In this document: positions 1 to 12,305 of the stretch, in pieces
Numbering within the stretch: the stretch's first letter is position 1
How the letters are laid out: each line of letters opens with the position of its first letter
Source: Chromera velia
Taxonomy: Eukaryota; Sar; Chromeraceae
DNA length: 20,865 nucleotides
Reading direction: 5' to 3'
NCBI GenBank assembly: GCA_018398765.1
Contig: JAHBMJ010002255.1
Coordinates: forward strand, 1 to 20,865
Position numbers and translations under genes: made by a program
The notes under the pieces: model-generated
What the model saw: only the letters and a program-made list of their open reading frames with translations
Told to the model about the DNA's origin: nothing
Databases searched by the model: none

Positions 1-625
1 AAAAATCCAGAGAGAGAGAAAGAGAAAAGAGCAATCAGATCGGACACACTGACTGAAAGACCCTAAAAGCCACTAGATCTTCTCAACTAGAAGCTTATCA
101 TTAGAGTCTCTTAAGATCTTCTTACAGGGAAAGACTGAAGGACGGGATGCATTGCATATTCCCGTTCCTTTCATTGTTCAGCCGTTTCATCTCATCACGT
201 TTTATGAGCATGCTACTATTGATTGCAATTAATTCAAATTGTATGAAGAAGCATGCACATGCATGCATGCAGCTTGGCATGGCTCATCAATCTATAAGGC
301 GGCACGCATGGCGGCGGGCACTTTAGGCATGGCGGCTCAACAATAGAGCTGTTAGAACTTTTTGCCACTTATAGGGGTGAAGCAGTTGAAAATTTATATT
401 TTTTTAATGTTTTTTTTATTTTTTTGTGTGTGTGAATAGGCTTTTCAAATGCCAATAAACACTTAAAAACATGTTTTTAAAGGTTGGCGCCACAGGCGAA
501 ATTTTTTTTTTTGGACCCTAATTTTTATCATTTTTTTTGTTTGTAAAAGGAAGGCAGACTGAGGCCATTACCGGTTACTGGCAATTGCCGGTAGACTAGA
601 CCTGTTACCGACCAGAAAAGGAACC

Positions 626-628
<3 letters not shown>

Positions 629-667
<39 letters not shown>
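629..667. repeat. TA dinucleotide microsatellite
   Basis: An uninterrupted TA run of about 33 bp ending in tgtatat, followed by a short tatcc/tatcc series. It lies in the AT-rich flank. Confidence 0.95.
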
Positions 668-1115
668 TCTATCCTATCCTATCCCATCCTTACATCGGTT
701 TTACGGCTAGTTTTACAGCCCTAGTTACAGCCTAACGCATGTGAATGTTCTGCGGCTATTCTCCAAAGTTCTGTGCCCTCCATCTTTGGATTAGGCTAGG
801 GATTAGGATTAGGATTATAGGATTTATATTCCAGGTTGCCCCGCGGTCCACTGCTGGGCCTCGACCTGCACTTAAGGTATCCTATAAGGCATACTCTGAA
901 CTTTGATCGATCCATAACAAAGTTCAAAATTATTCTAAAGTTCTGCAGTCTTTATATAGGCTATTTTAAGGAGTTAGACAACTGACATACCAGGCATGCA
1001 GGTCTAGGGCTTCGGCCTCAAATACAATGTAATCCTGTAATCGTGTTCACAGTGATAAACGAATTTAGCTAGGAATCTAAAGGAATTTAGACTCCTAAAT
1101 TCCTAATTAAACTTT

Positions 1116-1270
1116 CAAAAGTTAGAGATCGATTTATCATGAAGTTGACATGAACTATAATGAGTTAGATTTTGATATTGATGGTGCTTACAACTGTATA
1201 TTATAGGTCTATAAGCACCATTAATATCAAGTTCTCATTCATCATAGTTCATGAGAAATCGACCTCCAAA
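1116..1270. repeat. Imperfect inverted repeat / long hairpin
   Basis: The left arm, about 1125-1190, contains atcgattta and gatattgatggtgctta. It pairs with the right arm, 1211-1266, which contains taagcaccattaatatc and aaatcgacctc. The loop is about 20 bp. The left arm carries an extra segment of about 11 bp (gttgacatgaa region). A smaller perfect hairpin (10-bp arms 1081-1090 and 1095-1104, loop actc) lies just to the left. It could be a MITE-type element or a hairpin RNA gene; no coding sequence is present. Confidence 0.7.
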
Positions 1271-1490
1271 ATTTGCGACATTCCTCTATAAATTCGACGC
1301 TGCTTAAAAAAATTCGTCGTTTGCACATTTTGTGCAATGAAGACATATGATTATAAAGGAGGTCTGGGTGAAGCGACCTAGGAAGCGACGGTGATGAAGA
1401 GACAGCAACTCGCTGTCACTTTCTGCACTTTAAAGTCTGAATCAAAGACTGACACAGCTTTAGACACAGCTTTGCGATGGTAACGACAAA

Positions 1491-3398
1491 TTGCATGCGC
1501 AGAGACAACGTACGTGTACATGGCATAGAGAGGCTTGCTACACACCACACAAATTTTCAGATGGGCAGACGATGAAGCTTGGACAAATGACAGCTAGGAA
1601 GACAACTGAATCCATGAATACACGCGTGCAAGCCCATTTCGCTGAACTGTGGCTCTCTGACCAAACACAAGCAAGAAGTCGGCTGGAAGCAATAATGAAG
1701 TCGCTGCCGGTATGTGTCGTGGCGCGCACGGTACCCACACAGGCAGACGGCCCGCGTTCCCGGTCTGCTCCTTTTTCAAGGAAGCAGGAACGCCTTCACA
1801 AATCTTAATTCTGTCTGAGCTAGTCGCCTCCGCGAATGACCTTCCCACAGTGCCTCTCAGGAGAGTGCGGAGACGAGGATGCATGGTGAGACCACGAGGA
1901 ATTGCTTAAGTAGTCTCTCGCTCTTCCCTTCATTCTCTTTTTCCCTCTGCACCCAGTCGAGTACTCACAGGCGGCCTGAACATGCAGTCCTGTGTGTGTG
2001 ACCATATGTTTGCCCAATTCCTGTCCGGTCTTCATGCAAAAAACAGAGAAGGAAAGAGAAGGAAGAGGGGTTGACCCCTGCATCTCCATCTCCGTCTATC
2101 CCTTTTTGCATGCAAGATTGGATGCATGCGCACGCCCGTACTCATACATACAGCTTTCTCCCCTCCAGAGACTGCTGTGTCTCTCTCTGCATGCATGTGT
2201 ATGTGTTGTTTGCACGTTCAAAAACGTTGATTGATTCTGAATTACACAACTGCATGCGACAAAAGAACAGACAAACAAAAGAGTGGCCCCATGCAGTCTG
2301 GCCACAAACCCAAACAAACCCCACTGCCCCCTGTCCAACCCGTCTCCTTTCTTTTCCTTCCAGGCATGCACGCCAATGTATGCCCTGCCGGACCCTCCTT
2401 CAGTCGTCCCTCTCGTCTCTTTTTCTGTCTTACCTCCTGTCATACTGAACAAAGAATCCAAGCAAACCCCATGCAGACACACGTCTCCGTCCTGTCTGCT
2501 GCCAAAATTGAGAGGGGTGGGGAAACCCGACCCGAGCAGAACAGATCAGATGCTCCTTCAATAAGAGAAGAGAAGAGACGACGCGCGCGGGCGCGCGCGA
2601 GAGAGAGAAAGAGAGAGAGAGAGTCCTCCCTCCCTTTTACGCTTCTCTTTTCTTTCCTTCAAATGGGTCGATGGGGGAGGCGGCAGGTGCGTGACGGAGG
2701 TTGGCAGGCGGTTTGGGTGTTTTTTGTTGGGGGAAATGGCGAGGGTTTCTGTGACACTCAAGCAAACGCAGTGCCGAGAATGAGAAAAAGTTGAATTCAA
2801 CGCAGCCATCCATCTATTCACTCACGTAGTCAGTCTGTTGACTGCATGGAGGCAAATCAAGAGAGACCACCCAAGGCCACAACATCATTACAAGCACAAC
2901 TGCTGACCGACGGACTTGTTTCTTCTCCTAAAAAGGAAAAGAAGTGAAGACGAGAGAAAGAGAGAGAATCGAACAAATTGACTACCTTTCTATACATGAG
3001 TGTAGACCCAACCCTTAATTTCCTTTGGCACACGGCATCATTCTTCTTTCTGGCTACACATTGGGTGGTCTGTCTGTCACTTCGTGCAACGGCTTTCTAA
3101 CGTTCAGTTGCACCATGCACCCCTCTGCAAAAATTGTTGGACGGACAATGGTAAAATCATTCGAAAAGGACATTCGTGCATATGTAGTGTGTGCAGACTG
3201 AAAGCGAGAGAGAGAAAGAGGGCGAGGACCGGAGGCGTCCTCTCTTGCTTCCTTTCAGTCCCTAAGGCTGTTTGCCCCGATGACAGAAAAGAACGGAAAC
3301 GGCCTTGATATGCCCCCCGTGAATAATCATTCCCTGCTCCTGTCCTAACCCCCCCCCTACCCCCCGTTCTCTATCGCCTCCTGCCCTTCCTCGAGGGC
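1491..3398. other. Downstream flank of the RAD16-like gene, no supported gene
   Basis: Short open frames exist on both strands but their translations are low-complexity, show no domain, and overlap one another. The stretch is rich in pyrimidine/purine runs and repeated gcatgcat words. It should include the 3' UTR of the gene next to 3399. I see no AATAAA on the minus strand in the first kilobase after the stop. Confidence 0.6.
2558..2625. repeat. Purine tract with a CG-alternating core
   Basis: A GA-rich tract interrupted by cgcgcgcgggcgcgcgcg at about 2582-2599 and followed by (GA)n. Alternating CG of this kind can adopt Z-form DNA and GA runs can form triplexes. No function is known here. 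Confidence 0.75.
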
Positions 3399-5314
3399 TC
3401 AGGAGTTGAAGAGGAATCTCAAGTCGTCAGCCGTCAGCTTTGCAATCGACCCCTCCTGGTTCCCCACCGTCTGCACAGACAGACCAATTCGCGCATCCAT
3501 TCACACATCCATCCATTCATTGATTGCTTCACTTACTCCCTTTCTCCTCATTTCTCTCTCACTCACTCACTCCCTCCCTCCCTCACTCACTCACTCACTC
3601 ACTCACTCACTTAACTCAACTGACTTTTCTGACTCACTCATTCAGACGAAGCAAAACGAACAAACGGCAATCCTCGAAGCCGCAGGGCCACTTAAAGCGA
3701 CGACGTGTCAAGCTCAGCTCCATAATCTCCTCTATGTACGGAGATAAATACAGAGAGGCGGCGGCGCATGGGAAGTGAAAAAGTCAAAGCCCTGGAATAT
3801 CGGCAAAGTCGCCACACTAGCTTTCAGAAAAGGACACGCTCTCTTTCTTGAGGCCCGCTGCTTGATAAAAAAAAGTGGAGCTCCAACTGTAATGTCTGAA
3901 GGCAAGCTGAGTCCAATTATTCACAAAAAGACCCATCCCATCCCCCCCACTACCCACCGACCGACCCCATCGAAGACGAGTTGTTTCTTTTCCTGCAGCT
4001 GGAGGATTCTCTCCTCGATTGTGTCCTCTGAGATGAATCTGACACCTGTCACGGGACGGCGCTGCCCGATTCGGTGGGCTCGTTGAATGGCCTGCATGGA
4101 TGGATGAGAAAGGGAATTCAGGAAGAAAGAAGGAGCTGATCAGAAATCAAATAAACGAAGAGCCTTCAAGTCTGTCAGACATTCAACTTGCTCTCTTAGG
4201 GGGAGATTTGATCAAAGCACATCTATCTTCTTGTCCTGTAAGAGACAATAAGTCAGTCGACAGAGGTTCTCACGAAGATAACGTAGTCCAAATCATACGA
4301 AAGAAGAAGACGCTGACTGAGGGACCACACCCAAGGGCGGTGCATGAAAGACGAGAGAGAGAGAGAACTTCTGTAAAAGGAACCCTGGCCCCCTGCCCAT
4401 GCACCCACTCACCTGCATTTCTGTCGCGGGGTTCCACCAGGGGTCCATCAGGAACACGTGGTCTGCTGCTTGAAGGTTCAGTCCCTCCCCGCCTGCCTTC
4501 AGGGAGATCAGCACGCACGTCAGGCTGGGGTCTGTGTTGAACGCGTACAGGATGTTCGACCTGTGTTCGAGCATATTGTAGGGATGGCAACAAAATCAGG
4601 AATACAGAGATTTGACACATGTACTCAAGTAAGACGAACATGCTGACAAAAAACGAAAGCACAAAAATCGGGAAACCACTCTAAGGACTAAGAAACAAAG
4701 GCGACTACAAAGCAGTTCGACCCTCTTTTTTTGCATTCATTGAAACACGCCAAACAGGGTGTCAAGAAAAGCGAAACATTTCAAGACCCGCAGAATGCGA
4801 GGAGCAAAACCGACAGAATCAAGATACTGACCGAGCTTCCATGGTCATACTCCCGACAAGTTTGGCACAGTGCACCCCTCCCTTCTTCAGTCTCCACTCA
4901 ATCAACTCCAGCATCGACGTGAACCTGCTCATGCAGACACGGGGAGGGAGGGACACAGACAGACAGATAGATTCGTCCATGCGGAGAAAAGGAAGAGAGA
5001 GCTGAAAAGAAAGAAGAAGGGATAGGAGGAAAATAATAAGACATGCAAACCGATGACGACGAGATTCGAACAAACAGGAGAGGCACATGCATGACACATG
5101 ACACACCGCTAGGCAGACGGACTGACTGTGAGAAGACGATGGCTTTGCTCTTGGAGTCCTTTTCCCTCATGGCGTCCACTTCCTGGCACAAGGCCTCGAT
5201 CTTCGTGGAGGACCGAAACTCCGAGGCCTTCAGTCGAGACATGATACCCCGAGTCTTCCCTGTTGCTGCGCCCTTTCCTCCCGACTTTCCGTTCCCGTCT
5301 CTCTCGTCGTCGAC
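3399..5314 (-). other. Helicase C lobe (motifs IV-VI) and C-terminal tail (exons 27-31)
   Basis: Exon 27: [10 protein letters not shown] and [10 protein letters not shown]. Exon 28: [16 protein letters not shown] and [10 protein letters not shown]. Exon 29: [20 protein letters not shown] then [13 protein letters not shown]. Exon 30: [20 protein letters not shown] and [13 protein letters not shown]. Exon 31: [16 protein letters not shown], then the TGA. The arginine finger of motif VI is intact. The residue before it, usually Asp in the form D-R-x-HRIGQ, is Gln (Q1855). Exon 26 (5657-5806) is a basic, Ser/Ala-rich linker between RING and this lobe. Confidence 0.96.
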
Positions 5315-5352
5315 CTGCAAGACACACACACACACACACAACACACACACAA

Positions 5353-5390
<38 letters not shown>

Positions 5391-8300
5391 CAAGAGAGTG
5401 CGTGAGTGACAGACAGTCTTTTTGAAAGTACATCGTTTGCAGGTTTGGAGCAGCGAGCGCCCTCACGGCTTTGGAAGATGCGGAAAGAAAAAGGAATCAG
5501 TCCCAGAGATACGAAGGCACGCCGATCAAAAAAGTGAGACGAGACCGGGGAGCGACAGATGTGTAAACAGATGTAGGCAAGCAGCCACTCGCTCACTCAG
5601 ACACACACATACGCACATACATACATTCACACACACACACACACACACACGCAGACCTCTGGCGGGTCCTTGCTGCTCCTGCTGCCTCCTTTCCTGCTTC
5701 CAGCTGCAGAGGCAGATGACGACGAAGGCGAAGGAGCGGACTCCTTTTCCTTCACGCTGCCTCTTCGCCTGCCCAATCGTCCCGCTGCTGCTGCCTCTGC
5801 TTTCACCTGCAGGCAAGAGGTACAGCCGGACGGTTGGTAGAGGAGAAACACTTAGAGGGGGAGGAAATGAGATCAATCACACAAAAGATAGAGGCACATG
5901 ATGCAACCGCAAGAGAAATGGAGACCTGAAAGTGGGCCAGTACTGAAATGCAGATTAAAGTAAAGACAGACAGCTGTGGTTTTGTGCGCATCGTAAATTT
6001 GTAGCTGCATACGATTCAGCGCTCTCAGTCGTGCCTCAAGATTGATTGAGCTTCGCAGCGGAAGGAGAAAAAGAGACATGGAGTGAGAGACAATGTATTG
6101 ACAGAAAGAACAGAGAGGCTAACGGACCACTTCATCCAGTGCGGCCTCCATGTCGCCCCCTGCGCCCCCCTCCTCTTCCCCTTCCTCCTCCTCCTCCCCC
6201 CTCAGAGCAGAGAGGTCTACTGTCAGAGGAGAGTAGCACACAGGGCACCCGAGGTCGGAGCTTTCCGGGGCCGCCTCCACGAAGGAAAGCAGACAGGCAC
6301 GGTGGAAGGCGTGGTGGCACTTGCTCAGGCACAGCTCCTGCACGCACGCATGGTGTTCATACATACGCACACACCTTCAGTTTACAAAGAAGACGGGGCT
6401 GGAAGGGACGAGATTTCGGCCGAAGAAGGCAAAGAGGCAAAAGAACGAACCGCTCCAGACAGACACGTCTTTCATCATTCGACTGACGGACCAACGCACA
6501 GATACACACACCTTCAGGCAAAGAAAGACCGAGCTAGCCAGACTCACCTTTTTTGATTCGATGTCGTCCTGGCAGATCCCGCAAGTCTCGCTCAGATCCC
6601 CAACTGAGAGAGAGAAGCCAACAGAGAAGCATTCAGAATAAAAAAAAAGGGGGGGGCACACACACGCATGAAAATCCCTGTTGCACATGTACGTAAATTA
6701 ACAATCCGGCGTGTCCTTCAACAATCATCACCGAGTCACCTGCCGCACGTGCAAGCCTTTATCTAGCCATGCTACCGGAGCATCTATCTACCCACGCGAA
6801 CCCGACACTAGCTTGCCCTTATGCAACCAAAGACCCGCACAGAGACAGAATTTGACCCTCACAGTTCTTCTTACGAGATGCTGACTGCTTGCTTTAAAGT
6901 TTTTGCTATCCGGTCCCACGTTCACGCATCGAACAGGTGTGTCTGTCACTCACAGGGTTTGCATGCACTCGAAGAGATCTAGATCCCTCCCTCCCGGCCT
7001 ACCTGCGGGTCTAGATGCTGAGGGCAGTTGAGGAGCGTCCCCCCTCTGGCCGAGGTTGCCGTGAATGATCAAATACGGGTGGTCAACAGCCTGCAGACAT
7101 CAGTCAGTCAACCGGTCAGTCGAGTGGTAGGTATATGATTTCATGAACTTCCGGATTCTTTCCTTCCCGAAGCTTTCGACGTCGCCGGTTTCTGTTCATT
7201 CAAAGGACCGACGGACCTGAACAGAAAAGAGGGGAGAACCGAGAAAAGACATTCGAACGCACAGGAACAGAAACAGAATGGCCTCCCAGCAAATCGACGC
7301 ATGCACGTACACATGCACACAACCAAAACCTCCTGCAGGCCCTGTCGAGATGCCAACCAGAGACCTCCCACCCCTCCTCCAACGACGACACCCCTCTCTC
7401 GAGTGACCAATGGGTCATACCCCTTTCTTCGTTCACAGCAATCCTCCGACACATGCAGGATTGAACGCCTACCTGTCGGAGTCTGGAGAGAAGGTCAAAG
7501 ATGTGCGCGTAGTTGTGGAGCACCGTGCCCTCGTCTACGTACGCGCTCTGCAGGAAACAGGGGAGAAACATATACGAAATGCACAAGAGGTATAACGATG
7601 TCCAGCATACGGATGAAAGTGGACGGGATGCCGGCTTGCACTGCCGATGCAGGTAGAGGACACGAGCACAAGGCGACACCCGGTTGGCGGAATGAGCAGT
7701 TCCACGAAGATACAATCCACTACCCTACCCCCCGAACCACACAACCATCAACAAACTGACAAATGCGGTTTTTGTCTGCATGAACAACGCCTCGTAGAAG
7801 TCTCTCTCCTCTGCACTCAGAGCGTCTCTCCTGATCCGCACAGTCAGGGGAGGGAGCTTGACGTCCTCAGCCCTCTCCACCTTCGTTCGACTGCAAGCCT
7901 CAAAATGCACAGTAGAGATTCTTTCACAGAGGCAGAGAGGAGTAGACAGATGAGAAGGTCTCCTTTCAGACAGACCGGGCAACGTATACATGCTCACTGA
8001 CAAACTGCCACCTGAAGTGCCCGCGGATATCTTTTTCCTCCAACCAACGAAGTCTTCGTGGAAGATTCCCGAGCAATCGAATCTGTCCACAAATCTGCCC
8101 CAGTAAAGAGAGAAATGTATGGTATGGTATGGTATGGTTGTACATCCCTCTTTGCGATTTTCATGTCGGTGATGTTAGAGTAGGTCGGTGATGTTAGAGT
8201 AGGTCGGAAGCATGTGATATTAGCTGGTTTATATTAGAGGATAAGTAGTACCTTTGTGTATTATGGAGAAGTGTATCCATCATTGAGAAGCAAAAATATT

Positions 8301-10064
8301 TCTTTAGATTTACGAATATCACCCAAAAAACAAAATGGAGAACAACAAGAAGAGGACAAAGAGAGATTCCAAGAAAAAAACAAGGCAGAATGCTGCCCAG
8401 AAACGATAAAAAAAACGAACCAACACACAGACCGACGAACCCACCGCAGAAGGATCTTCTCCAGGACGTCATTCCTCAAGTATGTCATCGCGACCTTGCC
8501 CTCTCCGGCGTATCTGCTCTCATACATGAACGAAGAGGCGATTCCACAATTGAACGCACAGAATCGACAAAGAAGGAGAGACCGAAAACGAAGAGAGAAA
8601 TGGAGGGGACGACGGCAGGGCTCTATGGAGGAGCAGGCGCACGCATCTTCCTCCCTTCGTCAACAGACAACAAATCCGGGAGACAAAAATGGAGGCATGC
8701 AGGCAGAGCCCCACAAGCCCCCCTCTCCCCTCCTTCACACACACATCCAGAGACCCACCCGTAGTTTTTGATCGGAGTGACCACCTTCCTGCAAGCAAGA
8801 TGCATGGCAGGCAGACGCGCAGTGTACCTGAGAGGTCGAAGAGTTCTCTTCCCAAATAGCTTCGGCATTTGCATCATCATCATAGACACAACCTTCCATC
8901 TGTCTGCCCCTCTCGGAGCCAAATAATCTTCATCACACACAACATCGACGCACGCAGATTGATCGAGGGGACCTCTGACTGAAGAGAAGAAGAGAAGAAA
9001 CAGACTGACACTCAGCCAGGGAATCCCTCAAATTTACGCCTCCACATTGAGTGAGTGAGTGAGGACGGGAGTCGTGATCGACAGAGATCGAATCCCCTTT
9101 TCGCTTCTCCTTGCCTACCCTGAGAGGACACTGACCGATTGAAGTAAGAGAAGTGACTCATGCGTGTGTGCCCGCACTTGAGACAGTACCTGCGTGCATG
9201 TTCACGTTGTTGGTAGCACACGCATAGAGGCGGGCAGGCAAGAATTGATAGCAAGTTCTGAGCGTCGAATCAATCGTTCGGCAAAGAGTCGTCCATGTTT
9301 TCTTCTTTTCCTTCCCTGGAAAAGAAACTCTTTCTCAATGCCTTTTCTGCTACAGAACAAAGAAGGGACGGGGGAGCGAATTCGAAAAAGGGTGAAAGGA
9401 CTGGCTGGATGAACAGAGCTCACTTCCCATCGATAGCCCCCTCACTCACACCCTCACAACTCGTGTCTCCTTTTCTTTTTCTTTTCACCTCATGCCACCA
9501 AAAGGGGCCCACGAATATCCCCTCATTCCCGCAAGAGCCTCCCTCCCTCACCGATTGTCCTCGAAACGGAAATGCAGAGATCGGCACCCGCACCCCTTTT
9601 TGTTGCAGAAGTAGAAGGCGTACGGGTGGAACCTGAGGGATACATGGAGAAAATTGGGAGAGGGAAGATTTCTTTGTCATGAATTGGACTTCTCATAGTG
9701 ACCCTTGACGTATTCTTCTGCACTTGAGAGTCGAGAGTAGAGAAGCAGAGCGTGACAGCGACAAAGAGACAACAAAGAAAGGAGGTGTCAGAAAGAGCGA
9801 ACCATTTGCCCGCACTTTTGATTTTGAACCCAAGACACGGACATGACACCCACAACAGAACAATTCTCAACGACTCCCAGTTGTTCCCTCACTCTGCCAG
9901 TGCTTGTCCTGTTAATCTGCCTGCCTGCCTGCCTACGTGTGCTCAATCTACGTGCAACGCCCTCATCCCTCGATGTCCCTGGCGACTTCGAAGGCATTCC
10001 ACACCGTGCTCACGGAGCAAGATAGACCAACAGATGGAGTAACTCCACACACACACACCTCCAC

Positions 10065-10123
<59 letters not shown>

Positions 10124-10818
10124 AATGGAAAGAAAAGAGAGGAAGAGAGAGGGAGAGGGGGAGAGGGAGAGAGACCTGAGGAAGCGCACGAGTGAGTAGA
10201 GTTCTCCCACACGGTTCTGAAGGGGGGTCCCCGTCAGGCACCATTTTGCACGGGTGGACTGGAGGGAGTACACCGCCTGCAGAGAAGGAAGGAAGGAAGG
10301 AAGAGTGCAGTCCCCCCGAATTTTCATTTCACGTTTTTTTTGCACGAAAAGAAAAGGGAAAGAGAGAGACGCATTGGAGAGAGACGCGGTGGAGAGAGAC
10401 ACATCTCAGATCAATGCACAAGCCTACAGAGCACACGAATGGAAGGAGAAAGGAAGGAAAGAATGAATGCATGCGGGATGGCACGTGTGTCGACAAGGTC
10501 AACACGCCCCTTTTCTCTCTCTTACTGTTGTCGACTCCACTTTCCATAAAAGAAGGATTCAGAAAGCAGCAATTCGCAATAAGCATGGCTCCTATTCCCC
10601 CCCCCCGGTAGGGCCACAAGGGGCCAACCAAGCACAAAAGAGACCGACGAGACCGGAAGAAACCCGCCTTCAAACCCGAAGCATGCAACCGACCAACAGG
10701 AGAGTTTGACTCCTGATGCAATACCCGCCCTTGTCCCCCCTCTTTCGAACAGAAGGCACACACACCCGTCCGGTGGACCTTCTTTTATACGGGCACAGAG
10801 AACTGTATGAATGTGAAA

Positions 10819-10849
<31 letters not shown>

Positions 10850-11986
10850 CTTGGCGGTCGATGTCGTTCTCGACTTGATGCGATGTGCCTCGTCGAGGAT
10901 GATGCGCTGCCATCTGCAGACAGACCGAGAGAGGAATTCCTCTTCCTCATGCACTCCCTCTCATTCCACGGAACCGACCCGAAGAAAGTACAGATGGGAT
11001 GGGACCCCCACAGCTCTCTCTCCCGACAGGCGAAAAAAAAAAAAAAACAAGTGCAAGAAATGATATTGCCAGTAGAGGGATGGCAGGGACAGAATATTCC
11101 GTGAGAAGAGAGAGGCGATTCTCTTTTAGCGACGGAGGCGAGAACTGTTTGCATGAGGCCAGCGGAGAGGCCGACCAGATCAAGAGCTATCTATGGACAC
11201 GAATTCACCCCCCTCGCCGAAAGGCACCCTTCCTTCCTTCCTTCCTTCCTTCCTGCCCAGCTGGCTGACTTGACTGAGTGCAGGAGGGACTTCTTCAACG
11301 ACACTCCTCCCTCGGCCTCTGAGTGGCTCAGGTCTGCATCTCCTCTGTCGAATTCAGCGCCTTCGCCTGGAAGGAAGAATACATAGAGACAGACAAACAC
11401 ACAGAGAAACAGTCGGTTCAAGACGAAAACAAAGAGTGATGCGGAAAGCAAATTTGAGACAGAGATTGAAATACCACCAAAAATGAACGGGAACGGGCTT
11501 CCAGAACGCTCCTCGTCGACGCAAGAAAAGCAATAACACTTACAAGCAAAGCGAAACAAAACAAAATAGGACATAAAACATGCAACCCAAAAATCCGACC
11601 TGCAAACCAACCTGCAGCCGTTGCCTCTGCCATCGCCTTGGCCCTTTTTTCGGCTTTCTCCCTTCCCTTCTCCTTTTCATCTTCCATCCCCTCCTCTTCC
11701 TCTTCTTTCGCCCCCTTTGCGCCCTTGCTCTTGCTGACACTGCCTCCGGAGCGAGCTCCGCCTTTCTGCACACAGAAACACACGCACACACACGTCCGCT
11801 TCCACTCGTGCTTGATGGAACTCTCACGAGCAGTACATCTTCCTCTGCAGCAATTCTCTCTGCAAGATTTTCTTTCTCTGTTCATGCGTCCACTGGCGGT
11901 CTTTGCATGGCCTCTCCCTGCCGTTTTGTATGGGCCTCTCTCTGTCCTCGTGCTGCATGCTGTCTGCGTGTCCGTCCCCCACGACC

Positions 11987-12023
<37 letters not shown>

Positions 12024-12255
12024 GTTGCGCCTTCCTTCCAACCAACAAGTAGGTCCTTTCTCCACCCCGCCATCTCTACTCCACCCGAGTCACTTGCCTT
12101 GTTTGTTCTCTTCCGGTCGTCCCCCGAGTCACTCATTTCTCCCTCAGAGGATTCCGAAGAGGAAAACAGAGAGCTCATGCCGCTCTGCACACACAGTCAT
12201 ACACAAGCAAAGACACACACAAACACACACACACACATACACACATACACACATA

Positions 12256-12305
<50 letters not shown>

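Larger units (their letters stand above)
1..1490. other. AT-rich gene-free flank
   Basis: Markedly richer in A/T than the rest of the window, with T runs at 398-425, 501-513 and 530-540, a TA microsatellite and the hairpin described separately. No reading frame of note and no RNA gene recognised. Confidence 0.7.

Noticed and set aside
789-826. Telomere-like ggattaggattagg run
   Set aside because: Only two or three irregular copies, not a telomere repeat array.
1594-1884. 96-residue minus-strand frame as a downstream gene exon
   Set aside because: No family resemblance and no consistent neighbouring exon.
2231-2794. 187-residue plus-strand frame in the downstream flank
   Set aside because: Low-complexity Arg/Glu stretch from a GA/CG tract, overlapped by equally long frames on the other strand, no recognisable domain or splice support.
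5055-5075. tRNA B-box-like gattcgaac, and a similar gatcgaatcccc at 9085-9096
   Set aside because: No matching A box or cloverleaf stems at a suitable distance; both lie in introns among low-complexity sequence.
9788-10042. Possible extra exon between exons 16 and 17
   Set aside because: Joining exon 16 directly to exon 17 gives the family sequence [14 protein letters not shown] without a gap, so this stretch is intron.
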